Of a stretch of DNA of 64,000 nucleotides, positions 44,724-52,204 are shown one piece after another. Below the pieces are notes generated by a model. The model ran no database searches and had not been told where the DNA came from. It saw nothing but the letters and a program-made list of their open reading frames with translations. Source of the DNA: Clostridia bacterium (GTDB taxonomy: Bacteria; Bacillota; Clostridia; Oscillospirales; Acutalibacteraceae); the NCBI GenBank assembly GCA_017399405.1, contig JAFQCT010000017.1, forward strand, positions 62,001 through 126,000, read 5' to 3'. The stretch's first letter is position 1, and the number at the start of each line of letters is the position of its first letter. Made by a program: the position numbers and the translations under genes.

Positions 44724-44731
44724 TTTTATCA

Positions 44732-44789
44732 CTCCATAGTTTTATTCTTGAGCTTTCGCTCCCGTCAGGATGGTTTCGAACTGACGCTT
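44732..44789 (-). promoter_or_regulatory. Candidate preQ1-type riboswitch sequestering the queT ribosome binding site
   Basis: On the minus strand a CGTCAG / CTGACG stem has the loop TTCGAAACCATC. A small hairpin GAGC-GAAA-GCTC follows, then the tail AATAAAACTATGGAG. CCAT in the loop can pair with ATGG in the tail, and the tail overlaps the GGAG ribosome binding site. Stem, embedded hairpin and loop-RBS pseudoknot resemble the preQ1-II/III layout, and the A-rich tail recalls preQ1-I. The exact class cannot be assigned by eye. Confidence 0.5.
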
Positions 44790-44802
44790 TTTAACAAGGG
44801 GG

Positions 44803-45966
44803 TTATTCCTCTTGCTTTGCTTTTTCCTTGATTTTCTTCAAAGTGTCATTCCACAACTTTTTAGGTGTAGATTTCACATTTTTATTGATGCTTGAGAACA
44901 AGTTGCCAAAACCTTTAAGTACAAGATTTCTTGTTTCAGGGTCTAATCCTTTAAGATTCTCATAAATAACAGATGAGTTGTTCTTGAGGTTTTCTGACCA
45001 ATCAATAAAACTTGTTGCATTTTCCGTATTAGCAGAGTTTATCATCTGGAATAATGCTTCAACAAACTGTTCTCTTTGCTCAGGTGTTGCACTGTTTACC
45101 CAATCATTAAAAGTCGCATCAAAGAATTGCGATGACATATATAGTTTTTCACCGTCAATAAAATCGTTTTTTGCAATATCAATCTGCCACAAAAACGGGT
45201 CGTGTTGATTTATTCCCGAACCGTCACTTTTAATAATACGATAGTTTTCACGATTGTTAAGCAGTACACCAACAAGTGACTCTTCAGGTATATATTTTAC
45301 AATAATCTTTTCAGTTTCAGTATGTTCTTTTGATTCAATAAATTCCTTTGTAAATCCGGGGCTATCAAAACTTTGTATTTCAACAATTTTTGCTTTAGCA
45401 AGTGGCGAACACATTGTGCCTGAATAAATAGCAAGGTTTCCACCTTTAGAATGTCCCGTAAGAATTATGTTGCCTTTGATTTTCTTTGCAACTTTGTCAA
45501 TGTAAATAACAGAATGACTTTGTGCAGCAACAGGGGAGGTGAAAAGCATATTAAAGTTTTCTTTCCAACCCGTAATAGTTGAATCTGTACCGCGAAAAGC
45601 AATACACGCATCACCGTTAGGTAAAATAAATGTAATTGCACAAAACTGAGTGTCTTTTTCTATGTCAAAAATATCTTCATAGTAGTTCACTCTTACTTTT
45701 CCATAACGGTTACTATATGCAACTGCGTTAAGCAGTTTCTTGTTTCTTTCAGCTGTTCTTTCAAGTGGAAAAATAGCCTCATAGTTTTCACTTTCTGCAA
45801 TATCAGAAAAAAGTAACCCTTTACCTCTGTTTTTACTGTCAGGTACAATGTTATCAAAACTTAAATAGGCAAGTTCTGAAAAAACAAGACTATCAATTTT
45901 AGAGTAGGGTAGCGTGTTAAAATCCTTATGAGCATTGAGTAGTGCATAATCAATAATATCTGCCAA
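44803..45966 (-). CDS. Lipase-like alpha/beta hydrolase (Mbeg1-like/DUF2974)
   Basis: The cytosolic protein of 387 residues has an alpha/beta-hydrolase core. The pattern is AFRGTDSTITGWKENFNM (oxyanion region, about 123-140), nucleophile elbow GHSKGGNLAIYSG with Ser173, and DSPGF further on (about 209-213). This matches the DUF2974 family seen in many gut Firmicutes, with no experimental substrate known to me. There is no signal peptide. The C-terminal 110 residues are helical and Lys-rich. It lies 79 bp upstream of queT on the same strand, and the gap holds the riboswitch candidate. Confidence 0.85.
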   Translation of the reverse strand: MADIIDYALLNAHKDFNTLPYSKIDSLVFSELAYLSFDNIVPDSKNRGKGLLFSDIAESENYEAIFPLERTAERNKKLLNAVAYSNRYGKVRVNYYEDIFDIEKDTQFCAITFILPNGDACIAFRGTDSTITGWKENFNMLFTSPVAAQSHSVIYIDKVAKKIKGNIILTGHSKGGNLAIYSGTMCSPLAKAKIVEIQSFDSPGFTKEFIESKEHTETEKIIVKYIPEESLVGVLLNNRENYRIIKSDGSGINQHDPFLWQIDIAKNDFIDGEKLYMSSQFFDATFNDWVNSATPEQREQFVEALFQMINSANTENATSFIDWSENLKNNSSVIYENLKGLDPETRNLVLKGFGNLFSSINKNVKSTPKKLWNDTLKKIKEKAKQEE

Positions 45967-46098
45967 TTAACCCATCTCCTTTAATAAGATATGTATTCAA
46001 AATCTATGGTTTATTATACTATAATGTATAACAACATTCAATATCAAAGCACCATATTTTTCAAAAAGCATATTAAAGAGGACTTACCCTTTAATTCG

Positions 46099-46127
46099 TT
46101 GACAAGTATACAATTATATTGTATACT
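46099..46127 (+). promoter_or_regulatory. Promoter overlapping a perfect palindrome (operator candidate)
   Basis: TTGACA (46099-46104), 17-bp spacer and TATACT (46122-46127). The spacer plus -10 box form AGTATACAAT-TAT-ATTGTATACT (46105-46127), a perfect inverted repeat with 10-bp arms. The rest of the 350-bp gap (45967-46316) is AT-rich. It includes an untranslated leader of about 180 nt with a short GTTC...GAAC hairpin but no gene I can support. Confidence 0.8.
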
Positions 46128-46316
46128 AAACTTAGAGTTAGATTAAATTTTATAGGGGATTTAGTTCCAATCAAAGAACCGTCTCCGGATTGATAAGTAA
46201 ATATTCTTTATTTAACATAAATTTTGCTTCTTAGTAACAAAAATAGATTTATAAACGATAATGGTTTTGAATCGAAACTAAATGTCGATTTAATATTAAA
46301 TTTTGGAGTGATATTT

Positions 46317-47012
46317 ATGATTAAAAAATTGGTATCTATTATTTTAGCCTCAAGCATGTTGTTTTTGTGTTCGTTTAGTACATTTGCAATTGACGATGTT
46401 GAACAGTATGTTTTTATTGACGAAAATGGAAATGAAATTACATATTATATTGATGATGAAAATATACCGTTTACTTTGGTTGATGGAGAAAAAATATATA
46501 TTGCATTAGGATTACCAGAGTATGAAGTAACAGATACTGCTGTTATTAACGAATTAAACATGCAAAGATTATGTGAAAATGATATTAGCTCAAGGAGTGT
46601 GCCAACTGATTTTTTTGATTTATCCGATTGTGCTAATAATGTAAATTCGGAAGCATATACGGTGCGAGCAACGGGATTAGATGAAGCTTTCTTTAGTACA
46701 AGTGTATTCAAATACAATAAACATCATCAAGCTCTTGTTATAAAAACGTCATCACACAGACCGCTTTTTTGTGCAGAAGAAGTTAATATTATTTATCACT
46801 ATTATAGTGTTGATAGTGGTAAATGGTACGGATATACCATGATGAACAAAGATTGTAGTGTTTTGGGCGGTTTTAGACTTTTTCATTCTCCTAGTGTGTA
46901 TGAGTATGGAAGAGTTGAAATAAGAGCTCATTCGACTCTTGCATCATGTGATGTTGAAATTTATACGACACCTTACGCAACAGGCGGTTCAAGTCTTCCT
47001 AATGCAACATAA
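46317..47012 (+). CDS. Secreted protein of unknown function
   Basis: The 231-residue protein has a clear signal peptide (MIKKLVSIILASSMLFLCSFSTFA) and no membrane anchor or wall-sorting motif. The mature part begins with a DENGNEITYYIDDENIP segment and ends in a beta-rich domain with conserved-looking aromatic residues (NIIYHYYSVDSGKWYGYTMMN). I recognise no family. ATG 46317 follows TGGAGTG. It lies 15 bp before the next gene, and both follow the palindromic promoter, so they form a two-gene operon. Confidence 0.75.
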   Translation: MIKKLVSIILASSMLFLCSFSTFAIDDVEQYVFIDENGNEITYYIDDENIPFTLVDGEKIYIALGLPEYEVTDTAVINELNMQRLCENDISSRSVPTDFFDLSDCANNVNSEAYTVRATGLDEAFFSTSVFKYNKHHQALVIKTSSHRPLFCAEEVNIIYHYYSVDSGKWYGYTMMNKDCSVLGGFRLFHSPSVYEYGRVEIRAHSTLASCDVEIYTTPYATGGSSLPNAT

Positions 47013-47027
47013 AAGGAGGTTTTAATT

Positions 47028-47831
47028 ATGAAAAAAAAGATGATATTTGCGGTTGTATTGGTTGTTATCTTATTAACAATTGCTGTGGTTTTAATTAAAA
47101 CACCATTACTTCATCTTAATGAAGAAGACACAAGTGGCAAGTATCAGAATTTTTACACAACTCTTTACAAAATCACAAAATCCGAACAAATTTTAAACTA
47201 CACACTTCAATCATATTCTTATCGTGGCAATAATTATGATGAATTAAAGCCATTGTTTGAAGATGCTTTTGAAATTAGAGATAATTATAATCAGGACACT
47301 ATAGAAGTGAGTGCATATACTCAATTAGATTATTTTTATATTTTATATCTTGTGACAAACGACAAAATTGAAGAAGCAGATAAATATATTGATGATAATC
47401 TTAATGAAAACAATCTGAATGAAGTTGCATCAGCATTGAGTACAATATATTATACTCTTGACGAAAAAGAAGACAAGGATTGGTCACTTGCAAAGACGAA
47501 AGAGGTTGTTGAAAGTGATTTTTATCAGGATTTAATAAAAAATGAATATCAATCAGGAGATTTGAAAAATGCACATATAATTTCAAGCTGGAGCTTTTAT
47601 GCATATGCTTTATTCAATAGCGGGGCATATGATGAAAGCATAAATGAAATAAAAAAGATGGCTCAAAATCCCAATGCTTCACATTTTATATTTGTTACTT
47701 TGAATCTTGTGTCAGATGAAAATAATTCTCAAAAGTCAGAATTTATTGATGATGTAATTGAATATTTGGAAAACAATAATGTATTAACAAAAGATGAAAT
47801 AATTCGATTAAAAGAATTGTATCAACAGTAA
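47028..47831 (+). CDS. Membrane-anchored helical protein of unknown function
   Basis: The 267-residue protein starts with a membrane anchor (about 4-26, MIFAVVLVVILLTIAVVLIK), followed by an entirely helical, Glu/Asn-rich outside domain. Pairs of helices repeat in a TPR-like manner (for example EEADKYIDDNLNENNLNEVASALSTIYYTLDE and AYDESINEIKKMAQNPNA), but I would not call a specific family. The start follows AAAGGAGG. It is probably a partner of the secreted protein encoded 15 bp upstream. Confidence 0.72.
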   Translation: MKKKMIFAVVLVVILLTIAVVLIKTPLLHLNEEDTSGKYQNFYTTLYKITKSEQILNYTLQSYSYRGNNYDELKPLFEDAFEIRDNYNQDTIEVSAYTQLDYFYILYLVTNDKIEEADKYIDDNLNENNLNEVASALSTIYYTLDEKEDKDWSLAKTKEVVESDFYQDLIKNEYQSGDLKNAHIISSWSFYAYALFNSGAYDESINEIKKMAQNPNASHFIFVTLNLVSDENNSQKSEFIDDVIEYLENNNVLTKDEIIRLKELYQQ

Positions 47832-47894
47832 CACAAGGTGACGCTTCTTTTATGTCCGACAAATCCACCACCTAAAACTTAATATTTACACCAA

Positions 47895-47919
47895 AGCCGA
47901 TGGAATACTACCATCGGCT
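47895..47919 (+). terminator. Hairpin after the two-gene secreted-protein operon
   Basis: AGCCGATGG / CCATCGGCT stem with a 7-nt loop, followed by an AT-rich tract without a clean T run. Confidence 0.6.
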
Positions 47920-47958
47920 ATCATAATTATATATAACAAAATATTTTCTGAATTTCTA

Positions 47959-47987
47959 TTGACATATCTTGACAAGTATGTTAGAAT
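47959..47987 (+). promoter_or_regulatory. Promoter of the rpmG-secE-nusG operon
   Basis: TTGACA (47959-47964), 17-bp spacer and TAGAAT (47982-47987), about 110 bp upstream of rpmG. Confidence 0.8.
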
Positions 47988-48098
47988 ACCCGTACCTCGA
48001 AAAAGAGGGCTTTATTTTTGTGCCCATTTTTATAGAGGAAGGCTATACACAGTTACTTGCTGATTTTTCAAGTAACATATTAACGGAGGTGCCGAAAA

Positions 48099-48248
48099 AT
48101 GAGAGTAAAAATCACATTAGCTTGCACAGAGTGCAAACAACGCAACTACAACACAAAGAAAAACAAGAAGAACACTCCCGACAGAATCGAGATGAACAAG
48201 TATTGCAGATTCTGCAAGAAACACACTCTTCATAGGGAAACAAAGTAA
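48099..48248 (+). CDS. rpmG: 50S ribosomal protein L33
   Basis: The 49-residue ribosomal protein begins [19 protein letters not shown] and ends [16 protein letters not shown]. Both zinc-ligand pairs (CTEC and CRFC) are present, so this is the zinc-containing (C+) form. The ribosome binding site is ACGGAGGTG. It is located just before secE and nusG, the classic order in Firmicutes. It is easily missed because of its size. Confidence 0.97.
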   Translation: MRVKITLACTECKQRNYNTKKNKKNTPDRIEMNKYCRFCKKHTLHRETK

Positions 48249-48264
48249 TCCGGAGGTATGTGAA

Positions 48265-48597
48265 ATGTCTGAAAAGAAAGAAAACACTGCTGCCGAAGTT
48301 GCTAAGAAGGATAAGAAAACTGACGCTCCTGCAAAGAAAAAGGGTAATGGCCTTAAAGGTGTAGGTGCTAAGATTAAAAAGTTCTTCAAAGACTTCAAAG
48401 GCGAGTGGAAAAAAGTCACATGGCCATCTGGTCACACTGTTCTTAAAAATTCACTTGTTGTTATTGTTATCGTATTGATTATGGGTCTTGCCCTTCTTGC
48501 AGTTGACACAGGTCTTTCATCAATTATTGACTTGCTTGTTGGCCTTGCAAAAGATAGCGATACAAAAGAAATGATGAACTTGTTTTTATTGAAATAA
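48265..48597 (+). CDS. secE: Preprotein translocase subunit SecE
   Basis: This is the small essential subunit of the SecYEG channel. The 110 residues have a Lys-rich N-terminal extension (about 1-45), the conserved amphipathic motif FFKDFKGEWKKVTWPS and one membrane helix (LKNSLVVIVIVLIMGLALLAVD). It lies between rpmG and nusG, as usual. Confidence 0.95.
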   Translation: MSEKKENTAAEVAKKDKKTDAPAKKKGNGLKGVGAKIKKFFKDFKGEWKKVTWPSGHTVLKNSLVVIVIVLIMGLALLAVDTGLSSIIDLLVGLAKDSDTKEMMNLFLLK

Positions 48598-48615
48598 TCG
48601 AGAGGGGATTAAGTT

Positions 48616-49173
48616 ATGGCAGAAATCTCCAAATGGTATGTAGTGCATACCTATTCAGGTTATGAAAACAAAGTAGCAACTAACATTGAAAAGGTTGTTG
48701 AAAACCGTAAAATGCACGACCTTATTTTAGAGGTTAAAGTTCCTACAGAAATCGTTACTGAAATTAAGGATGACCAGAAAAAGGAAGTTGAAAGAAAAAT
48801 CTTCCCTGGCTATGTTATGGTAAAGGTTGCAGTTTTTGAAGATGAAGAAACAGGCGACCTTGAAATGACAGACGATACTTGGTATGTAATCCGCAATACT
48901 CGCGGTGTAACAGGTTTCGTTGGCCCTGAAAGTAAACCGGTTCCTCTTACAGAGGCTGAAGTTTATGCTATGGGCGTTGAAAAGAAAGTCGTTGAAATCG
49001 ACTACGAGGTTGGCGATATGGTTTCAATTATCGATGGTGCGTTTGAAGGCGTTATCGGTATGGTTCGTGAACTTGACATTGATAACAATTCAGTTTGTGT
49101 TGTTATTTCAATGCTCGGTCGTGAAACTCCTGTTGACCTTGAACTCGACCAGGTTTCAAAGGTTGAGGACTAA
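48616..49173 (+). CDS. nusG: Transcription termination/antitermination factor NusG
   Basis: NusG binds RNA polymerase and links transcription to translation and Rho. The 185 residues have the NGN domain (KWYVVHTYSGYENKVATNIE ... KIFPGYVMVKV ... WYVIRNTRGVTGFVG) and the C-terminal KOW domain (VGDMVSIIDGAFEGVIGMVRELD). Start ATG follows GAGGGGA. Confidence 0.97.
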   Translation: MAEISKWYVVHTYSGYENKVATNIEKVVENRKMHDLILEVKVPTEIVTEIKDDQKKEVERKIFPGYVMVKVAVFEDEETGDLEMTDDTWYVIRNTRGVTGFVGPESKPVPLTEAEVYAMGVEKKVVEIDYEVGDMVSIIDGAFEGVIGMVRELDIDNNSVCVVISMLGRETPVDLELDQVSKVED

Positions 49174-49194
49174 TTATTTATTATTTTGGTAATT

Positions 49195-49213
49195 AGCGTA
49201 AAATACGCTTTTT
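49195..49213 (+). terminator. Terminator-like hairpin between nusG and rplK
   Basis: AGCGTA-AAA-TACGCTTTTTAT, followed at 49217 by a second hairpin GACGCTTT-TGTC-AAAGCGTC. The pair forms an L11 leader region that may attenuate read-through into rplK. Confidence 0.65.
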
Positions 49214-49294
49214 ATGACGCTTTTGTCAAAGCGTCGTGGGAGGAGCAGAAGAGCTGTCTGTTCCGCCATACCACGAATTTTGGAGGTGCTAAAA

Positions 49295-49720
49295 ATGGCT
49301 CAAAAAGTAGTAGGCTTCATTAAGCTTCAGATTCCTGCTGGTAAAGCAACACCAGCACCACCTGTTGGTCCAGCTCTTGGTCAGCACGGTGTAAACATTA
49401 TGGCGTTCACAAAAGAATTCAACGAACGCACAAAGAATGATATGGGTCTTATTATCCCTGTTGTAATTACAGTTTATGCAGACCGTACATTCACATTCGT
49501 AACTAAAACTCCACCTGCAGCAGTTCTTATCAAGAAAGCTTGCGGAATCGAGAGTGGTTCAGGTGTTCCTAACAGAACAAAAGTAGCAAAAATTACAAAA
49601 GAACAGATTAGAAAAATCGCTGAACAGAAAATGCCAGACCTTAATGCTGCAACAATTGAAACTGCAATGAGCATGATTGCAGGTACAGCACGCAGCATGG
49701 GCGTTACTGTTGAAGACTGA
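49295..49720 (+). CDS. rplK: 50S ribosomal protein L11
   Basis: L11 binds 23S rRNA at the GTPase-associated centre. The 141 residues show [29 protein letters not shown] at the N terminus and the C-terminal RNA-binding domain ending [15 protein letters not shown] 49295 follows TTGGAGGTG; an upstream in-frame ATG reads through the leader and is rejected. Confidence 0.98.
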   Translation: MAQKVVGFIKLQIPAGKATPAPPVGPALGQHGVNIMAFTKEFNERTKNDMGLIIPVVITVYADRTFTFVTKTPPAAVLIKKACGIESGSGVPNRTKVAKITKEQIRKIAEQKMPDLNAATIETAMSMIAGTARSMGVTVED

Positions 49721-49780
49721 TTCTCCTTGTGGGAGGAAAAATCAGAATCCGATTAACCACTTTTTTGGAGGAATTAAATT

Positions 49781-50488
49781 ATGAAACACGGAAAGAAATA
49801 TGTTGAAAGCGCAAAGCTTATCGACAGAACAAAACTTTATGATACTGCAGAAGCACTTGACATTACAGTAAAAGGTGCAACTGCAAAATTTGATGAAACA
49901 GTTGAACTTCATGTACGCCTTGGCGTTGACTCTCGTCACGCTGACCAGCAGGTTAGAGGCGCTGTAGTTCTTCCTAACGGTACAGGTAAAAAAGTTAGAG
50001 TAGCAGTTTTTGCTAAAGGCGACAAAGTAGACGCAGCTCTTGCAGCAGGTGCTGAATATGTTGGTGCAGAAGACCTTATGGAAAAAATCCAGGGTGGCTT
50101 TATGGACTTTGATGTATGTATCGCAAGCCCTGATATGATGGGTCTCGTTGGTCGTCTTGGTAAGGTTCTTGGTCCTCGTGGTCTTATGCCAAGCCCAAAA
50201 GCTGGTACAGTTACACCTGATGTTGCTAAAGCTGTTACAGAAGCTAAGGCAGGTAAAATTGAGTACCGTCTTGACAAAACAAACATTATTCACTGCCCAA
50301 TCGGTAAAGTATCATTCGGCACTGAAAAACTCAAGGAAAACCTTGATACACTTATGGAAGCTATCGTTAAAGCAAAGCCAGCAGCAACAAAAGGCCAGTA
50401 CATTAAGTCAGTTGCAGTTGCTTCAACAATGGGTCCTGGTGTAAAAATCAATCCTAACAAATTTGCAGTAACAGTTGTTGCTGAATAA
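49781..50488 (+). CDS. rplA: 50S ribosomal protein L1
   Basis: L1 forms the mobile stalk at the E site and often represses its own operon. The 235 residues contain [29 protein letters not shown] and the signature [19 protein letters not shown]. The start follows TTGGAGG. Confidence 0.98.
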   Translation: MKHGKKYVESAKLIDRTKLYDTAEALDITVKGATAKFDETVELHVRLGVDSRHADQQVRGAVVLPNGTGKKVRVAVFAKGDKVDAALAAGAEYVGAEDLMEKIQGGFMDFDVCIASPDMMGLVGRLGKVLGPRGLMPSPKAGTVTPDVAKAVTEAKAGKIEYRLDKTNIIHCPIGKVSFGTEKLKENLDTLMEAIVKAKPAATKGQYIKSVAVASTMGPGVKINPNKFAVTVVAE

Positions 50489-50496
50489 TTTAACTA

Positions 50497-50525
50497 TTGA
50501 CAAACCCATAAGGGTGTGTTAATAT
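50497..50525 (+). promoter_or_regulatory. Promoter of the L10 leader / rplJL
   Basis: TTGACA (50497-50502), 17-bp spacer and TAATAT (50520-50525), just after rplA. Confidence 0.8.
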
Positions 50526-50530
50526 ATTTA

Positions 50531-50652
50531 AGCTTGCCAAAGACAGTAGGTGCATTTTGCATAAAGTTTATGAACTGCCTACCGAGGATATTAGCATTTA
50601 CTTAAAATGTTTCTATGCCTTTTCTGTCTTTGCAGAAGAGGCATATTTTTTC
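50531..50652 (+). ncRNA. L10 ribosomal protein leader with attenuator
   Basis: The leader RNA is the binding site of the L10(L12)4 complex. The conserved parts GACAGTAGGTGC and CTGCCTACCGAGGA form the kink-turn region. It ends in the terminator TATGCCTTTTCTG / CAGAAGAGGCATA followed by TTTTTT, so excess L10-L12 should stop transcription before rplJ. Confidence 0.92.
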
Positions 50653-50695
50653 TCCCTTGCAAGCGCATTTATAAATTTAATAGGAGGTGAATCGT

Positions 50696-51211
50696 TTGCC
50701 AAGCGAGAAGGTTTTAGAATTAAAGAAACAGCAGGTGGCTGCTCTTAAGGAAAGACTTGACGCTTCAATCGCAGGTGTTGTTGTAGATTACAAAGGTATC
50801 AGCGTTGAAGACGATACAAAACTTCGTAAAGAGCTCCGTGAAGCAGGTGTTGAATACACAGTTGTAAAGAACACAATTCTCGGTCGTGCCATTGACGGAA
50901 CAAGCCTTGCTGATATGAGCAGTGCCCTTGAAGGTACAACAGCTATCGCAACAAGTAAAGATGACTATGTTGCAGCAGCAAGAATTCTCGGTAAATATGC
51001 TGAGAAAAATGACAACTTCAAACTTAAGACAGGTTACCTTGATGATGAAGTTATCGGTCTTGAAAAACTCGACAGTCTTGCAAAACTTCCTTCAAGAGAA
51101 GTATTGCTCGCTACTGTTCTCAGTGCGTTCAACGCACCTATCGCATCTTTTGCTCGTGCAGTACAAGCTATTGTTGACAAAGATGGCGAAGCAGCACCAG
51201 TTGCTGAATAA
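50696..51211 (+). CDS. rplJ: 50S ribosomal protein L10
   Basis: L10 is the base of the L7/L12 stalk. The 171 residues begin MPSEKVLELKKQQVAALKERL and include VVVDYKGISVEDDTKLRKELREAGVEYTVVKNT. The C-terminal helix binds L7/L12 dimers. I chose TTG 50696, with AGGAGG 8 nt upstream; a GTG at 50687 overlaps the ribosome binding site. Confidence 0.97.
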   Translation: MPSEKVLELKKQQVAALKERLDASIAGVVVDYKGISVEDDTKLRKELREAGVEYTVVKNTILGRAIDGTSLADMSSALEGTTAIATSKDDYVAAARILGKYAEKNDNFKLKTGYLDDEVIGLEKLDSLAKLPSREVLLATVLSAFNAPIASFARAVQAIVDKDGEAAPVAE

Positions 51212-51259
51212 TTAAAAAATTAACTAAACTTATATTAAAATTTTTGGAGGTAAATTACC

Positions 51260-51637
51260 ATGGCATCAGAAAAAGTTATGGCAATCGTAGAAGAACTTAA
51301 AGTTCTTACAGTTCTTGAGCTTTCAGAGCTCGTTAAAGCAGTAGAAGAAGAATTTGGCGTATCAGCAGCAGCTGCAGTTGCAGTAGCAGCTCCTGTAGCA
51401 GGCGGTGCAGACGCAGCAGCAGAAAAGACAGAATTTGATGTTGAACTTACAGAAGTTGGCGCAGAAAAAATTAAGGTTATCAAGGCTGTTCGTGAAGTTA
51501 CAGGTCTTGGCCTTGCAGAAGCTAAAGCTGTTGTTGACGGTGCTCCTAAAGTACTTAAAGAAGCAGCATCAAAAGAAGACGCTGAAAGCATCAAAGCTAA
51601 ACTTGAAGAAGTTGGCGCTAAAGTTACTCTTAAATAA
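51260..51637 (+). CDS. rplL: 50S ribosomal protein L7/L12
   Basis: The stalk protein recruits translational GTPases. The 125 residues have an N-terminal dimerisation domain, an Ala/Val-rich hinge (about 33-55) and the C-terminal domain with [33 protein letters not shown]. It ends the ribosomal-protein cluster at a strong terminator. Confidence 0.98.
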   Translation: MASEKVMAIVEELKVLTVLELSELVKAVEEEFGVSAAAAVAVAAPVAGGADAAAEKTEFDVELTEVGAEKIKVIKAVREVTGLGLAEAKAVVDGAPKVLKEAASKEDAESIKAKLEEVGAKVTLK

Positions 51638-51657
51638 GTTAAACTTTAACAGAATAA

Positions 51658-51690
51658 ATCCTCATTCCAATAGGAATGGGGATTTTTTTA
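51658..51690 (+). terminator. Terminator of rplJL
   Basis: ATCCTCATTCC / GGAATGGGGAT followed by seven T. Confidence 0.92.
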
Positions 51691-51765
51691 TTGTTCTTTT
51701 GTTGAAAATATATATTTGTTATGGTAGAATTAGTTAAATATATATTTATAAGGGGAAATTTGACT

Positions 51766-52203
51766 ATGTCAAGGTATTCAGACCGAGCAGTCCAGTTGTT
51801 TATGGAAGGCAAAAACTGTTCTCAAGCAGTTTTTGTAGCCTTTGCAACTGATTTAGGATTATCTGAAGAAACTGCTCTTGCAATATCAATAGGTCTTGGC
51901 GGTGGCGTTGGTAGAATGCGTGAAGTATGCGGTGCAGTCAGTGGCAGTGCAATGGTTGTAGGACTTAAATATCCTGAACTTTCAAAAGCAGAAGTTTATG
52001 AAAAAGTTCGCCTTATTGCAGACGAGTTTAAGAAAACAAATCCATCAATTGTGTGTAAAGAACTTTTAGGGCTTTCAAAACCTGAAACTTCAAGTGTCCC
52101 TGAGGCAAGAACACAGGAATATTATCAGAAACGACCTTGTATAAAAATTGTTGAAGACGCCGCGTTGGCAACAGAAAAAATATTATTTGGTGAGGCAAAA
52201 TAA
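51766..52203 (+). CDS. C_GCAxxG_C_C family protein
   Basis: The 145-residue protein of the C_GCAxxG_C_C (redox-active cysteine) family contains NCSQAVFVAF, GGGVGRMREVCGAVSGSAMV, SIVCKELL and KRPCIKIVEDAA, the four conserved cysteine positions of the family. Members are often found near redox or transport genes, with no settled function. I chose ATG 51766 after GGGGAAATTTGACT. Its stop is 1 bp from the glycosidase start at 52205, so it appears to be the first gene of the large catabolic operon. Confidence 0.88.
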   Translation: MSRYSDRAVQLFMEGKNCSQAVFVAFATDLGLSEETALAISIGLGGGVGRMREVCGAVSGSAMVVGLKYPELSKAEVYEKVRLIADEFKKTNPSIVCKELLGLSKPETSSVPEARTQEYYQKRPCIKIVEDAALATEKILFGEAK

Positions 52204-52204
52204 A

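Noticed and set aside
48112-48435. Minus-strand frames over rpmG and secE
   Set aside because: They are antisense shadows of two clearly identified genes and contain no domain.
49742-50293. 183-codon minus-strand frame over rplA
   Set aside because: It is antisense to a highly conserved ribosomal protein gene, with no ribosome binding site and a low-complexity composition.
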